Part shown: one piece after another, positions 10,481-22,400 of the stretch
Numbering within the stretch: the stretch's first letter is position 1
How the letters are laid out: the number at the start of each line of letters is the position of its first letter
Source: Acanthornis magna
Lineage: Eukaryota > Chordata > Aves > Passeriformes > Acanthizidae
Assembly (NCBI GenBank): GCA_036785705.1
Contig: JAWUZG010000959.1
Span: 1-64,000 of the forward strand
Direction of reading: 5' to 3'
DNA: 64,000 nt
The notes under the pieces: generated by a model
Database searches by the model: none
Seen by the model: only the letters and a program-made list of their open reading frames with translations
Told to the model about the DNA's origin: nothing
Position numbers and translations under genes: made by a program

Positions 10481-11430
10481 TGCCTTATGAAGTTCCCTCC
10501 CCTCAGTCCGTCCTGGGCACGGCCGGGCATTAGCTCGGCTCCCGGGGCTGTCGCCCGGCACCGGCTGCAGCCACAGGGCACGGGGTGCCGCACTCGGGCA
10601 TTAAACCCAACAGATTTGGAGAGGAGGGACAGCCCCAGAAAACCCTTGGGAGCTCTCGGGAGCTTGGAGCTGCACGAGGGCCAGAAAGGATGCCCTGCAC
10701 ACAGCGATGGCCCCAGCAGCGTCTCTGTCCCCCAGCACGGGGCTGTGTCCCAGACCCCACGCTCTAGCCCGAGGTTTGGGGGGCGGGAGCAGAGCTGCTG
10801 GATGGAGCTTCCAGCCCCGCCAGCCGCAGCTCTGATCCCTTGGGACGGGGCGTCGGTGACGGGTGTCCGTCGGCGCTCGGGGTCTGTCAGCTTTTGCCAT
10901 CCAGAGGGATAAAATGAGTCGACTTCCATCAATCGCTATTTCTCTTTTCCATGACAGGTTTCACAGCGCTTCCTTTCACCCCAGAGATTTGGAAAACTAA
11001 ATTCCTGGCTGCCCCTGAATCCCTGCAGATTTCACAGCTCCAGTCTCGTCCCTCCTCTCCCGTTTCCTTTTCTCCAGTCTGTCCCTCCTGTCCCTGCCGG
11101 CTCGGAGGAAGGAAATTCACCCCCGGCACCCCCTGCCTCCTCCTTCTGTCCCGTTTGGCACACTTGGTGCTTCTGGAGCCGCCTGCCCGCACAGCTGGAC
11201 CAGCCCTGAGGCCGCTTAGCCATGGAGTGCAGGGAATGAATGGCAGGGATTATTGGGCTGGGCTGGCCCTGGCCGGGTGCCCGGTGCCACCAGAGCTGCT
11301 CTGTCACTCTCCTCACAGGCGCAGGACACAGAACACAGCTGGAAAGACTTGTGGGCTGGGCTAAGGGCAGGGTGAGGTCACTCACTGCTCACCATCAGGA
11401 GCACCAGAAACCCAAGCTGGGGAAATTAAT
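10481..11430. other. Duplicon block (D2), inverted counterpart of 3006-3984
   Basis: No gene is seen. It matches D1 closely over its length, including the GCACGGCCGGGCATTAGCTC segment near 10517. Confidence 0.5.
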
Positions 11431-11434
11431 GGAA

Positions 11435-12230
11435 TTTATTTCTAAACAAATACCAGTAGGAGAAGAAGAATTAAAACAAACCCTAAAAAACTCCCTTTCC
11501 ACACCTCCCTCCTCCCGGGCTCCCAGTCTCCTCCCGCAGTCCCTCCTGTGCTCTCTCTGCACAGGAATCTTGTCACCAGCCATGAACTTTGCTTTCGCCT
11601 CATCCCGGAATCGATTCCCATAAAGCAACAACTTTCTCCAGCAGAGATTCAGGGCATGACAGCCTCTGAACCACAGAGTATTTCTCCTGCTGCTCCTTGC
11701 AGGTCTCCTCTTCCCACACTGGGTTTCCTGCACCACAGAACTCTGCCAGCTGCAACTTTGCAAACGTCAGATCAAGGTCTGCATGTTCCTCAACAATTTG
11801 CTCGAGGTCCTTGGGGGCTGCCTCCAATCCGTTCTTCTTGTCTTCCCTTTTTGCACGGAGCCAATGGATCTGATGGGCCCTGGGTAGGGCCTGGCACAGA
11901 AGGTGGAACCTGGGTCCTGCTGCAGCAGCGCTGGGGGAGCTCCAGGACTCGCTCTGGCCGCTGGGGCAGCCACAACACAGCCCGTTCCCAGGGAGGAGCC
12001 CAGGGCTCCGTGGGGCTCTGCAGGACCTTGTCCCTGGGGCTCGTCTGGATCAGCCCGGGCAGCTGGGCTGCACTTGGCTTCGTCTGTGTCCCTGCTTCCC
12101 CTGGCACAGCACCTGCCCAGCGCCGAGGGGACAGTAATGGGAGCGGGGCAGTTTGGGATGAGGTTTAGTATCTGTGCCCGGGATAAATCCCAAATCCTTC
12201 CCTAAGGAGCAGCGAGGGCTGACAGAGCAC
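11435..12230 (-). pseudogene. Copy D2 of the unidentified terminal-exon-like ORF
   Basis: Minus-strand paralog of 48720-49460. The 75-codon frame from 11827 to 11600 is open and ends at the same PESLLEK...IPG stop as D4. It has substitutions (for example GNPVWEEETC for GDPAREEETY). Upstream the frame is interrupted by a TAG near 11887, so a longer protein like that possible in D4 cannot be read. The AATAAA is kept at 11440-11435 on the minus strand. Confidence 0.45.
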
Positions 12231-13329
12231 AGGATGCTCTGTTGAGCACGGGATGGCCCCAGGGGTGATGTCAGACAAAGCTGGGATGGGAGTGCCAAAG
12301 AACAGGAGGAGGACTGGCGGGCAGGGGAGGAGGAGGGAGGGACAGAGGAGGAAGAATGGGGAGTTGGTAGGAGGGATGGAGAACGAGGAGTGGGAGGCGC
12401 GGAGGGGGAGGGGAAAGAGGGATAGAGGACCAGAAAGAGAAGCAGCAAAAGGAGCTGCCACGTGCGTCCATGGCTCTCTGTGTCCGCAACCCTCGGCCCC
12501 GGGAGCATCACCCCCCCAGGGCATCCCGCAGGTGATGGGGCAGGGGGAGCTCGCCCCAAAGATGTTGGGGGTTGCGTGGGGTTCTTTTTGGGCCTTGTGG
12601 TGCCACAGGGCCTTGTATTTTTGGTTGATCCGGGAGGGTTTGTTTCTTGTTTTTTTTCGTGGAGGGAGGATGTTTGGATCATGCAGGACTACAAATGTGA
12701 GTTGCAAATGCACCTTGGGGGGATATTGGGGAGTCCCCAACACGCGGGTTTTTCGGGGGTCTCGGTGGCGGCTGGCGAGAGAAATGGGATGGGATGGGGC
12801 CCGGCATGGTGGGATGTGGATTGGTGTGTGGGATGAAGTCTGGGAGAGGGGGATGGGTGGGATGAGGCCTGGGATGAGGCTGCTGAAGGGTCGGGATGAG
12901 GAAGCCGGAGGGGTAGACCCCACTCCTTAGGGGCTTGCGGGGTACCCGCCACCTGTGAGGGAGTTTTGGGTTACTTCCTAATCCTTCGGCGGTGGCACTG
13001 GCAGCGGGGGACACGTGGCTCCAGCACCTCTTGACTCCACCTGCACCTCCTCGTCCCCAGCGCCCCCCGGGAGCAGAATTTGGGGAGGGGGAGGTGGGGG
13101 TTGCCCAGGCCGGGCCCCCCCGCTGGGCGCTGTCCCGTTGGGGCCGAGTGCGGGGGGAGCTGTCCCGCGGGGCCCGGCCCTGCCCGGGCACGGCTGATGC
13201 CGCCCGCCCGCGCTCCGCACTGCTCCGGCCTGGTGCTCGCAGTGCCGCGCGGGGCGGGGCCGCTTTGGGGACCCCCCCAGGGCAGAGCGCGGCTGCTTTG
13301 GGGCTGTGGGCACCTGCCCGGCGCTGGGC
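12231..13329. other. GC/G-rich flank upstream of MHC IIB exon 1 (D2)
   Basis: Inverted counterpart of 1100-2150. A TGATGTCA (X2-like) occurs near 12267 but lies about 1 kb upstream of the leader exon and has no X1 or CCAAT partner, so I do not call a class II promoter. Confidence 0.4.
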
Positions 13330-13400
13330 ATGGGCCGTGTGGGGGCAGCTGGGGCCCTAATGGTGGCACTGGTGGTGCTGGGAGTCTCCCCGACCGCGGG
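13330..13400 (+). pseudogene. MHC class II beta exon 1 (signal peptide), copy D2
   Basis: The ATG at 13330 starts a 71-nt leader exon (MGRVGAAGALMVALVVLG, then VSPTA) with a GTGAGC donor at 13401 and a two-base overhang, the same structure as D1 and D3. Downstream on this strand come an LTR and the zinc-finger gene at 15405, not MHC exons 2-6. The frame is open, but the exon is orphaned here. Confidence 0.7.
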
Positions 13401-13725
13401 GTGAGCGGGGGGTGCGGAGGTTGGGAGCCCAGATTGAACGAAGCGGGGGTTGCGACCCCCAAACTGGGCTGGAAGAGCCTGGAAGCCCCAAAACCAATCA
13501 TGGGGGCGGCGGGTGGGGATTGAGGGGATGATGGCAAAGGGACAGAAGAGCAGGGGAAAAGAGGGGGCTGGGACCCCCAAAGAGAGCGGGAGGGGGAGGG
13601 ACACTGAAATTCAGTTGGGAGGGGTCTGCAGATTGGGAGAAGGATGGGCAAGGGGAGGAGAGGGGAGGGAAAGGTGGGGTTGGGACAGAAGAGGGGCAGT
13701 TCCGTGGGGGTCCAGCCCTGTCCCC
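13401..13725. other. MHC IIB intron-1-like sequence (D2)
   Basis: Follows the leader exon donor and matches the equivalent sequence in D1, D3 and D4. The last bases, TCCCC at 13721-13725, form the target-site duplication of the adjacent LTR. Confidence 0.5.
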
Positions 13726-14225
13726 TGATTCGCCCAAGCAGGCCCAGAGACACTTCAGAGACAAAGTCAAAGAAGAGGGTATTTGCTTTATTCGGCGTGC
13801 CAGGTGTGGGGGATCGCTCCTCCAAAACACACACACCCAGCACTTCCAACACACAATATTATGGGTAACATTCATGAATATTCATTACATTCCCTGGGAT
13901 AGGAGTGGTTACACAAATCATTTCTCAGAAATCATTAATATCATTATCATGTGTGCCACGCATGGGCTGTGTGTCCTGGTGGTCCTTGGAGGTCTTTCTG
14001 TGATGAAGATCTGGTAGTCTTCATCACAGTGCACTTTTCACTTTTCTCTCTGGAGCATGTGCAGTTCTTGGTGGGTAATTCAAGGTTTCTGTGCTGGCCT
14101 CAAACAGATTCTTGTCCCTGTTATCTTGACAAGATTAAGGGAATTCTGTTTTTCTAGGTTTTAGAATTTACATATTCTGTCTCTCAATAGTTAACTTGAG
14201 TTGCCTATTGACTACCCGTTTCTCA
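13726..14225 (-). mobile_element. Solo LTR, family B (D2), with target-site duplication
   Basis: A 500-bp LTR, in minus orientation starting TGAGAAACGGG and ending GGGCGAATCA. An AATAAA precedes the 3' end (GAATAAAGCAAATACCC on the minus strand, about 13785-13770). It is flanked by CCCC on both sides (13722-13725 and 14226-14229). The same insertion occurs at 46629-47131 in D4, while D1 and D3 retain the empty site. Confidence 0.85.
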
Positions 14226-15377
14226 CCCCCAGCACTTGATCCCTGCAGCAATTCCCTGCGACTCTGGGGGAGGTGGATTCGCAGTGGGGGGGTCCCAAAG
14301 CCCCCTGTCCATCCCTGGGGCTGATCGGGAGGTTCCCCTATCCTAGCAGCCTGTGCTGCAGCAGCCGTGGGGCAGAGAAGAGTGGGGAAGGGGGGTCTGG
14401 GGTGAGAGCAGAGGAAGAGTGAGAGGAAGAGGAGGGAGAGAGGAGAAGGAGCAGGAGAAGGAGGAGAAGGAAAAGGAAGAGCAGGAGAACCATGAGGTTT
14501 CACCACCCACTGTGTCTGCAGCACCCCCGGCTCTGGGATCATTGCCCCCACCACATTCCACAGGTGACCAGGGAGGGGGAGCTCGCCCCAAATCTCTCAG
14601 GGGGTCTCCAGGAGCGTTGTTTTCTGAAGGAGTGTTTGGAACTCACAGATACTGGAATTGAGCCCCAGATATCTTTGCATGTCTCTAGTGGGGATTTTCT
14701 GGGCTTGAGGGGATGTTTGGATCTTGCACAACTCCAAAGGTGAGCCATAAATGCACCTTGGATGAATACTGGGGCGGGGGTCCATGTGGGAATTGGCTGG
14801 TATTGCAGGACAGGACATCAGTTTTGGGGATCCCCAGGAGAGCCGGGGGGTGGAACGCAGGACTCCCGGAATGGAGAGAGCAGAGAGGGGCGATAGTGGA
14901 GCTGGGAGACCCCCGGCAGCCTGGAGGGGTGGGGGAGCCTGGAGAGGAGGCAGGGCCGGGACACTGTGACACTGAAAGGGGCGGTGGAGAGAGGGGGAAG
15001 GCCTGAGTGCCTGGAGTGGGGGGAGCCTGAAGAGGGGGACCCTGGGAGCCCTGGGAGCCAAAGCACCATGAGGAAAGAAGGGACCCCTGGGACCAGCGAA
15101 ACCCCACGGCATCCCTAAGCAGGACCCCAGAGAAGGGGGATCCCCAGGACCCATGGGAGCCCCAGCAGCTTTGAGAAGGGGGAGCCCCAACACCCCAAAG
15201 ACAGAAGACAGGAAAGGGGGAACTCCTGGGAGGCTTTTTTTTTGCTTTTTTGGGGGGTCACTCTGGATTTTTGCAGGATTTTATAGACACAAAACACCCG
15301 GTGACTTCTAGAGCTAGACTTGGGCAGGAGGAGCCCCCAACCCAAGGCACTCACACCTTCTTTTTACCCCAAACCAG
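14226..15377. other. Upstream region of ZNF-2
   Basis: Shared by the zinc-finger genes (compare 187-655, 35728-36830 and 45490-46620). It includes a purine-rich GAGGAGAAGG stretch (14390-14490), a conserved GGGAGGGGGAGCTCGCCCCAA, and conserved sequence up to the exon at 15378. It probably contains the promoter and 5' UTR exon(s) of the finger gene, but I cannot place a start site. Confidence 0.4.
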
Positions 15378-15404
15378 GATTTCCCATTCCCAAACCTTGG
15401 CTGG

Positions 15405-16725
15405 ATGGAGGAGGAGGCTGTGAGGAAGAGAAAGATGTCCCAGGCAGGTGAGGAGGAAGTTTCTGTCCCTTTCCCCCTCTCTTCTGCTCCATCTCGCAGC
15501 CCAGCATCGCCCCTGGCTGCAGGGCAACCCCGCAGCTGACACTGTCCTGCTGGGGACAGACTGGGGGAATGTCCTTCCCCTTCCCTCTGACACGGAAGCA
15601 AATCCCAAATCGTCTCCTTGTCCTTCCTCCCCAGGCAATGAGCTGCGGATGGAGACCAGGGAGGGCAAACTCTTGGGGCAGAACCTCGTGGAAGAGGCCA
15701 TTTTGAGCGGCTCCATGACACAGGAATTCAACAGGGAGGAAAAGCCCCAGAGATGCCACACAAGGAGGGGCTCCAAACCCAGTCCAGGGCACTCTGAGGA
15801 GGAAAGGCCCACCCTGTGCCAGGAAGGCATCCAGAGCTTCAGCCAGAGCTCAGACCTGGTGGTCCATGAGCAGCTCCATGATGGGGAGAAGCCTTACAAG
15901 TGCGGGGAGTGTGGGAAGTATTTCAGCCAGAGCTCCCACCTGATCTGCCACCAGATGATCCACACTGGGGAGAGGCCCTACGAGTGTCCTGAATGTGGGA
16001 AGAGGTTTCGGATCAGCTCCCGTCTCCTCAGCCATCAGCGCATTCACACAGAGGAGAGGCCCTTCTGCTGCCCTGACTGCGGGAAGGGCTTCAGGCACAA
16101 CTCCACCCTCATCACCCACCAGCGCATCCACACTGGGGAGAGGCCCTACAAGTGTGGGGAATGTGGGATGAGCTTCAGCTACCGCTCCAGCCTGATCTAC
16201 CACCAGAGGATCCACACTGGGGAACGGCCCTGTGAGTGTGGGGAATGTGGGAAGAGCTTCAGCAAGAGCTCTGACCTGATCCGCCACCAGAAGATCCACA
16301 CAGGGGAACGGCCTTATGAATGTGGGGAATGTGGGAAGAGCTTCCACCAGAGCGTCAACCTGATCCGCCACCAGATGATCCACACTGGGGAGAGGCCCTT
16401 TGAGTGTCGCGAGTGTGGGAAAAGGTTTCAGAGCAGCTCGGATCTCCTCACACATGAGCGGATTCACACACAGGAGAGGCCCTTCCGCTGCCCCGACTGC
16501 AGGAAGGGCTTCAAGCACAACTCCACTCTTGTCAAACACCGGCGCATCCACACCGGGGAGAGACCCTATGAGTGTGGGGAATGTGGGATGAGCTTCAGCT
16601 GCAGCTCCAGCCTGATCCGCCACCAGAGAATCCACACCGGGGAGAGGCCCTACGAGTGTGGGGAATGTGGGAAGAGCTTCTCCAAGAGCTCGAACTTGAC
16701 CCAACACCAGCAGAGCTACCAATAA
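15405..16725 (+). CDS. C2H2 zinc-finger protein (ZNF-2), 9 complete fingers plus one degenerate
   Basis: Two exons: 15405-15447 (ATG; acceptor-bounded exon probably from 15378) and 15635-16725, spliced in phase 1, 377 aa. The N-terminus (about residues 1-85) is an acidic/basic leader without a KRAB or SCAN domain; its last part resembles a decayed finger. Nine C2H2 fingers (C-X2-C-X12-H-X3-H) with TGE(R/K)P linkers follow. In finger 10 the last His is replaced by Tyr (HQQSY), ending at TAA. A 9-bp in-frame deletion shortens exon 1 relative to ZNF-4. It is probably a nuclear DNA-binding transcription factor; the target is unknown. I chose the ATG because it is conserved in all paralogs, but a longer N-terminus from an upstream exon is possible. 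Confidence 0.85.
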
Positions 16726-16850
16726 GGGAAGCCCTGCGAGTGCCCAGAGTGCAGGAAGAGATTCATGTGTTGCTCCAACTTCTTCATCCCGTGGAGGACG
16801 GACATTGGGCAGAGCCCTGGTGACCCACAGTCCCGGTGACCAGCACAGGG
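16726..16850 (+). pseudogene. Vestigial C-terminal finger beyond the stop codon of ZNF-2
   Basis: After the TAA the frame continues GKPCECPECRKRF and then loses its histidines. The same stop-then-finger arrangement follows every other ZNF copy in the window. Confidence 0.65.
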
Positions 16851-17249
16851 AGGACACCTGGCTGGTGGCTTCCATGTCCTCAGATTCCCTGTAGCTGCCT
16901 GGACAAATGCAGGGGTAGGAACATCCATTGGGACTCAGGTTGACATTGGAAATTCATTGGGAAGAGCAGATTTATTAATGTTACACCCTAAAAAATCTCA
17001 CCTGCTCTTTCCAGTTGTTTCTTCTGGTGGCATCAAGCAGCGCTGGAGGATCTTGGAGGTCTTTTCCAACCTAAATAATTTCCTTCTTCATTCTGTCGAA
17101 ACAACCAAAATTGGGATAGAATTAAAGAAATGAAACAAAGAGATCTAAAGCTGCACCATGCACCATTTTACATGGATTTGGGGGTGAATTTTGGGTTCAG
17201 GGGAATATTCAGGCGGATTTGGGTGTTATGGGGCCGCCCAGGCTGGGGG

Positions 17250-17458
17250 ACAGGGCCATGATCTCATAGTTGTGCTGGCAAAACATGTCCACCTGAACTC
17301 ATCTGTTCTCCAGGAATTCTGGTTGTCTGTCTCAGTCTCTGGCCTGGGTCTCCCCATTTGGGGTGTGCCCCCAAAGTGCCCAAATCACTGCTGAAGTGCC
17401 CGAGCTGCTCCAGGCTCTGGATGTTCCTGTCCACCAATCTCTCCTGGTCAGTGCCATG
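17250..17458 (-). pseudogene. MHC class II beta exon 2 (beta-1 domain) relic behind ZNF-2
   Basis: The minus strand encodes, across a frameshift, a decayed beta-1 domain: a VDRNI-S-EQL-HFSSDLG segment and then TPNGET, E-FLEN and a final CQHNYEIM-like end (here with FC-HNYEIM). These correspond to the peptide-groove strand and alpha-helix of MHC class II beta. The first 30 or so residues of the domain are missing. It lies about 0.5 kb after the finger exon, on the opposite strand. Confidence 0.6.
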
Positions 17459-19430
17459 GGGGGCTGGGAGGGGGTCTGTGAGGGAGTTTTGGGCTCTGTG
17501 CCTTAGAGAAAATTTGGGTGTGTTCTGGGGGGAGATGGGAAGAGTTTTTGGTGGCTCTTGGGATCATTTAGATTGCAGGGAGTAGTTGAAGGGGTCCTGC
17601 CCAGCATCTGTGGGGAGGTTAGAAGCTGACCCCGGGAGAACCCCAAGCCAGCGCCCTTTGTTTAGTACCAACCTGGGCTTTAGGCCACAGGAGGAAGAGA
17701 GACGATCTGTCTGATCGGTCCACTGAGGCTGCGGGGGAATCCTCTTTTCTTAAAGCATTTTCTTCTTTTTTTTTTTTTTGTATGTAAATACAGACTCTGT
17801 TCTAATAGACAAACTCTCAGGATCTTTCTTTCCATGCCCAGTGTTTGGAGGGCATAGGGGAAGAGGGGGAAAAAGGGTGCTGTGCTCAGCAGGCTGTCCA
17901 GGCGTGCAGTGTGGAAGGGAAAGTGGCCAGAAGTCCCTTGGCCTTTGGTGGTTCTGCTGAAGCCTTAATGCGTCCGACAGAGCAAGTGGGCAGAGGCTAG
18001 AGCTGCAGGACTCACTGTGAGACTGGTGCCTGGAGATGGCCACAAGCCCTGTGCCAGCAGGGAAGCGCCATCTGTGTCCTGCCCGTCTGTTGCCAGCTGG
18101 ATTGCCGAGGGCTCCGAGATGCCTCTTGGTGCGGCTCCTCTGGAGCTCCAGTGGGGCTGTGCCGCTGCCGGGCAGGTTGGCCAGGCTGGGGGAGACCCTG
18201 AGGGGATGGGAGGTCGGAGGCTGTGAAGGGATCGGATGGAGATCCCAGGACTTAGAGCTCCCCTTGGCCATGGAATGAGGAGAAGACCCTGCACTGCACC
18301 ATTGGCTGGGATGGGACAGGGCATGGAGCAGAGCTGGACACTGCTGAGGAAGGAGCTTGTGGCCTAAAACATACTGGGACAATTCCATCTCCCAAGAAAA
18401 CCCAACTTCCAGGGCTGCCCAATTTTCCCACTGGATTTTTCCAGCCCACCTGCTGAAATTCCTGGAGAAGAGGAACAGGAAAAGCATCCCTGGAATGTCC
18501 ATCCCAGCCAGGAAGTGGGCCCTCCTCCCCACACCCTCCCAAACTGAAAAAGGCTCATTCAGAGTCAGAGCCGCTTCCAGGTTTTTTTGGAATATCAGAG
18601 GGAGACAGCAGCACTCAATTCCCATTGGCCAGGGAATTCCAGCCACAAAACTTCGGGAATGCCCGGAACTGTCTGGGGAAGGCAAAAAGCAAAGGATCCA
18701 ACCTCGATCCTTTTCATTCTTTATCCCAGACCAGGAGCCTTTTCCTGGGCTCAGGAAAGGCCCTGGGAAGCACCAGATCCACGGATTCTCCTGGGATGCA
18801 GAAAAGGTCACTCGGAGCTCAGGGACAGAGGGGAGTCAGCCCTGGAATGGGATCCTGTGGTTTGGGATTGTCCCTGGAAGGCTCCCATCCTATTGCTGCA
18901 CTCATCCCAGAGCTCCAACACTCCATAGAAACAATGGAATTCATTCCCACTCAGCCCCTGACACACAGAAGCACCTCTGACCCTTTCCCATCCCCAACAC
19001 TGAGGTTGTTCCCAGTTTCTGCTCACAGAGAAGCCAAACTCAGCCCTAAACCCAACCAAAATTCCGGAATTCCAGCAGCCCTCGTGTCCTCGGAGGGGTG
19101 GTGGAGCCTCATTCCTGCACCCTGCTAGACAAGGAAGGGAAACTGGGAATTCTGGAATCAGGAAACTGTTTAGAACCCCAAAACATCCATAATTCCCTAA
19201 AACTGGAGCCACCCCTTGTTTAGGATCCCTTCCCAAGGATACCACCTTTGGAGAATCCACCTGCGCCTCCCAAATCCAAGGGCTGGGGGGTTTGGGAATC
19301 GCTTCCAGGCGGCCACAGCTCCACATGCCCAATCCCAGCCCTGTCCTGGAGGATGGATTCCCATCCCAAGGGTGCCTGTGTCCCCTCCCCATCCTACAGA
19401 GGACCCCAGGAGATGACAGAAATGCTGCTC
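17459..19430. other. No recognisable gene; 3' flank of the ZP3-like gene
   Basis: Low-repeat sequence rich in GGAATTCC-like words. A 353-codon open frame on the minus strand (18811-17750) has no recognisable domain and ends in a Lys run encoded by a poly-T tract (17766-17780). I do not call it a gene. Confidence 0.4.
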
Positions 19431-19436
19431 TTTATT
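19431..19436 (-). terminator. ZP3: Polyadenylation signal of ZP3-like overlapping the stop codon
   Basis: The TAA stop is embedded in AATAAA (minus strand, 19436-19431), giving a minimal 3' UTR. Very short 3' UTRs are known for ZP genes, which supports a functional end. Confidence 0.75.
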
Positions 19437-22400
19437 GGGATCGGAAGCACGGGGACATTGCTGGAGGGCAGAGCCTTTCCCAGCACATTCCCAGGAGCAT
19501 TCCCAGCGCTGTCAGGCTCAGCAGAGTGGCCACCACCAGCAGGAGCCCCTGGATCCCTGCGGGAATTCCTCCAGCAGCACCTGGAAGGGACAAAACCCGC
19601 TCAGCACTCCCTGATTGGCTACCCACCTTCCATCCCATCCTTGGGAATCTTTGGGAAGCAGCCCCCGGAGTGGCTCTGGGGGGTTGTTCCAAAAAGTCCC
19701 ATGGGGAAATCACAGGGAATTCATGGCAGGATCAATACCTGGATGAAGCCTGGGGATGCAACCCCACAAATGAAGTCCCCACAAACAAACCCACTCCCCC
19801 CTGTCAAAAAAGCCCCCACAAAATACCCACAACCCCCCCCCCCCAAAAACAAAGAAACAAAAAAAAAAAAAAACCCAAAAAAAAAAAAAAAAAACAAAAC
19901 CAAAACCACACACACACAAAAAAAACCCCCGAAAAACCCTGACCAAAAAAACCCCAAAAAACCAAAACCAAAGACAAAACCACAAAAGCCCCTACCCTGG
20001 GGGGTGTTCTCAGCTGATCCCAGACTTCCAGAGAGGTTCTGTAATCCCTGAGCTGGCTCCAGGATGAGCAGAGGTCCCACAGAGACGTCAGCCTCAGTCG
20101 GCCCTGAGGGCCCATGTGGAAAAAGATGGGAATGAGTTCCCAGGGGAGGGAATTCCCACTCGGGCTGGATTTGGGGAATTACAGACAGATGGGCACTGGA
20201 AGAGCAGAATTCCAGGGGTTGTAAATGCAAGGTCACAGTCACTTGGAACAGGATACAGGAATGGTCTGGGATGGAAGAGCCCTCAAAGCCCATCCCGTGC
20301 CACGGGCAGGGACACCTCCCACTGTCCCAGGTGGCTCCAGCCCGGCCCAGGACATTCCCGGGGAGGGACAGCGGTGCCAGGATCTCCCCACCCACACAGA
20401 ATTTTTTCCCGTTATCCCACCAAAATCCCCCTCTTTCCTTTCCAAAGCCCTTCCCTCCGGACACCGTGAAGGAGCTGGGATCGTCCTTCCCCCAAAGCCA
20501 TCCCCACCCCTCGGCCCCCCCAGCCCGAGGGTGCCATCCCTGGGGACACCTCGGGGACACACCTGGCTCGGCGGGGCCGTCCCTCCTGACGCGCCTGCCC
20601 GGCCCTGCGGCCGGAGCGCGGCTTCCCCGGGAATCTCCTCCGGGAGAGGGACAGCTGCCGCTGTCACAGCAGCTGCAGATATCCCCGGTGCCCTCCAGAG
20701 GGGCCCACCTGCAACAGAGTCACCTGTGACCGCCGTGCCGCGGGCGGGGCCCCTCCCCGGCACAGGGACACTCCCAGGCCGCTGGCGCTGCCGAAGGAAC
20801 AGGCTTTATTCCCGGGATTCGGAGCTGCGGCCGCCGGGGACACCCGCAGGTGGCAGCTGATGTAGAGCTGACAGGGCAATTCCAGGACAAGTCATTCATC
20901 TTGGACACTTTGGGAGGCTTTTTTCCGTGGAGAAACCGGGAAACGAGGAGGAGGAGGAGGAGGAGGAGGGGTGGGAACAAGAGCTCACCATATTCCCGGT
21001 GTGTCCCGCGAATTTGAAGGTGCCCACCCGGAACTGCAGCGACTCCGGCCGGGGCCGCGGTGCCACGAAGGCTGAGCCGCTGTCCTCTGCCCTGCCGTCC
21101 ACCAGGCAACCTGGAGAAGGGCGGGGAAGGTGAGATTTGCCACGGGAATTAATCTTTCGGGATTGCAGGAACCCTTCGGGATTGGCCACGGGAATTAATC
21201 CTTCGGGATTGGCCACAGGAACCCATTGGGATCAGCCACAGGAACCCTTTGGGACTGTCCCGCCAGCCCCGAGCCCGGCCTTACTCGCCCAGGTCGATGA
21301 AGGCGTAGCGCGGGGACGAGTTCCTGTCAGGGCGGCCACGCACCGATCCACGAAGAGCCGCAGGGGCACGTGGCCCTCCGAGGTGACATCAGCCTGGAAG
21401 CGGAGGCTGTCCCCGAGCTGGAAGGCGTTGGAGAGCCTCTCCCTGCTCCAGGTGTCTGGAATGCGGATCCCAGGGGACGGGGTCACTCTGGGCACTTCCC
21501 GGGAATGGGGCATCTCTTAAACGTGCCGCAATGCCCGTGGGGTGGATTCGAGCACCGTTTGGGTTCCCAGGATGCCATCGGGAGCGAGGACCCGAGGCCA
21601 CCGGGGCCGCACCCACCGTCCATGAGGCGCAGGGAGAACCGGAGCCGCTCCTGTGCTGCCAGCGTGGAGCGGAACGGGGCCCATGTGGGGCGCACGGCGC
21701 CGCTGCTCACGTTGCTCCTCATAAAGGGAAGCGATGGGAATTGCCAGGGATGACAGCGTCCCCTCGCACCGGGGCAGCACGGGGACAGCGCCAGCCGCTC
21801 ACCTGGGGTAGTGACACTCAATGGGGACCTCGGCCGGGGTGGCCCGCACGATCAGGGGGTTGCCGGAAGGGGTGGGTTTGTAGGACAAGGTGGTTCTGTA
21901 GATCAGCGAGTCCGGGGTCACCTGCAGGAAGATTTGAGAGAGGGCAAAAATCAGGAATATGTACTCAGCAGCAGCAGCAGGGACCGTGCCAGGACACAGA
22001 GGCCACCAAGGCCACCTTCCCAATCCTGTAGGACACCACAGAGCTTTTAGTGGCATCCCAACGAGGTGCCAGCTTGAGGGGGGTCCGGGAGCCTCCAGGA
22101 CTTGGGCACAGCAGCCCATCCCATTGATGGGATAACACCTGTTATCCCATCAATTCCTGCATCCAATCCCAAAAAAACAGTGCTGAGTCTGCCCCTCATC
22201 CCAGGCTGGACGGGGGTCTCCATATCCTAAAATCCAGCCCTGGACCCACCACTCCTCACCCCAAACCTGCCAGGACTTTCACCAAGTCAACCTTAGGGGA
22301 CAAAGCCTTGCCCACTGCCTCCCCCAGGGGGACCCAAACCCTCACCCTGAGGGCCACCAAACCATGGCCATGGTGGCCCAGGTGCCCTCACCTGCAGGGT

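Noticed and set aside
12260..12280. TGATGTCA as a class II X2 box for the D2 MHC leader
   Set aside because: About 1 kb from the ATG with no X1 or CCAAT partner at the right spacing.
15850..16875. Long minus-strand open frame antisense to the ZNF-2 fingers (likewise 34716-35636, 44005-44751 and 60637-61620)
   Set aside because: Repetitive [15 protein letters not shown] peptide is the mirror of the finger linker repeats; a shadow of the real genes.
17750..18811. 353-codon minus-strand open frame downstream of ZP3-like
   Set aside because: No domain, no codon-level signal, ends in a Lys run from a poly-T tract; I saw no splice partners.
19248..20051. Lys/Pro-rich open frame of 267 codons
   Set aside because: Produced by the poly-C/poly-A tract in ZP3-like intron 7.
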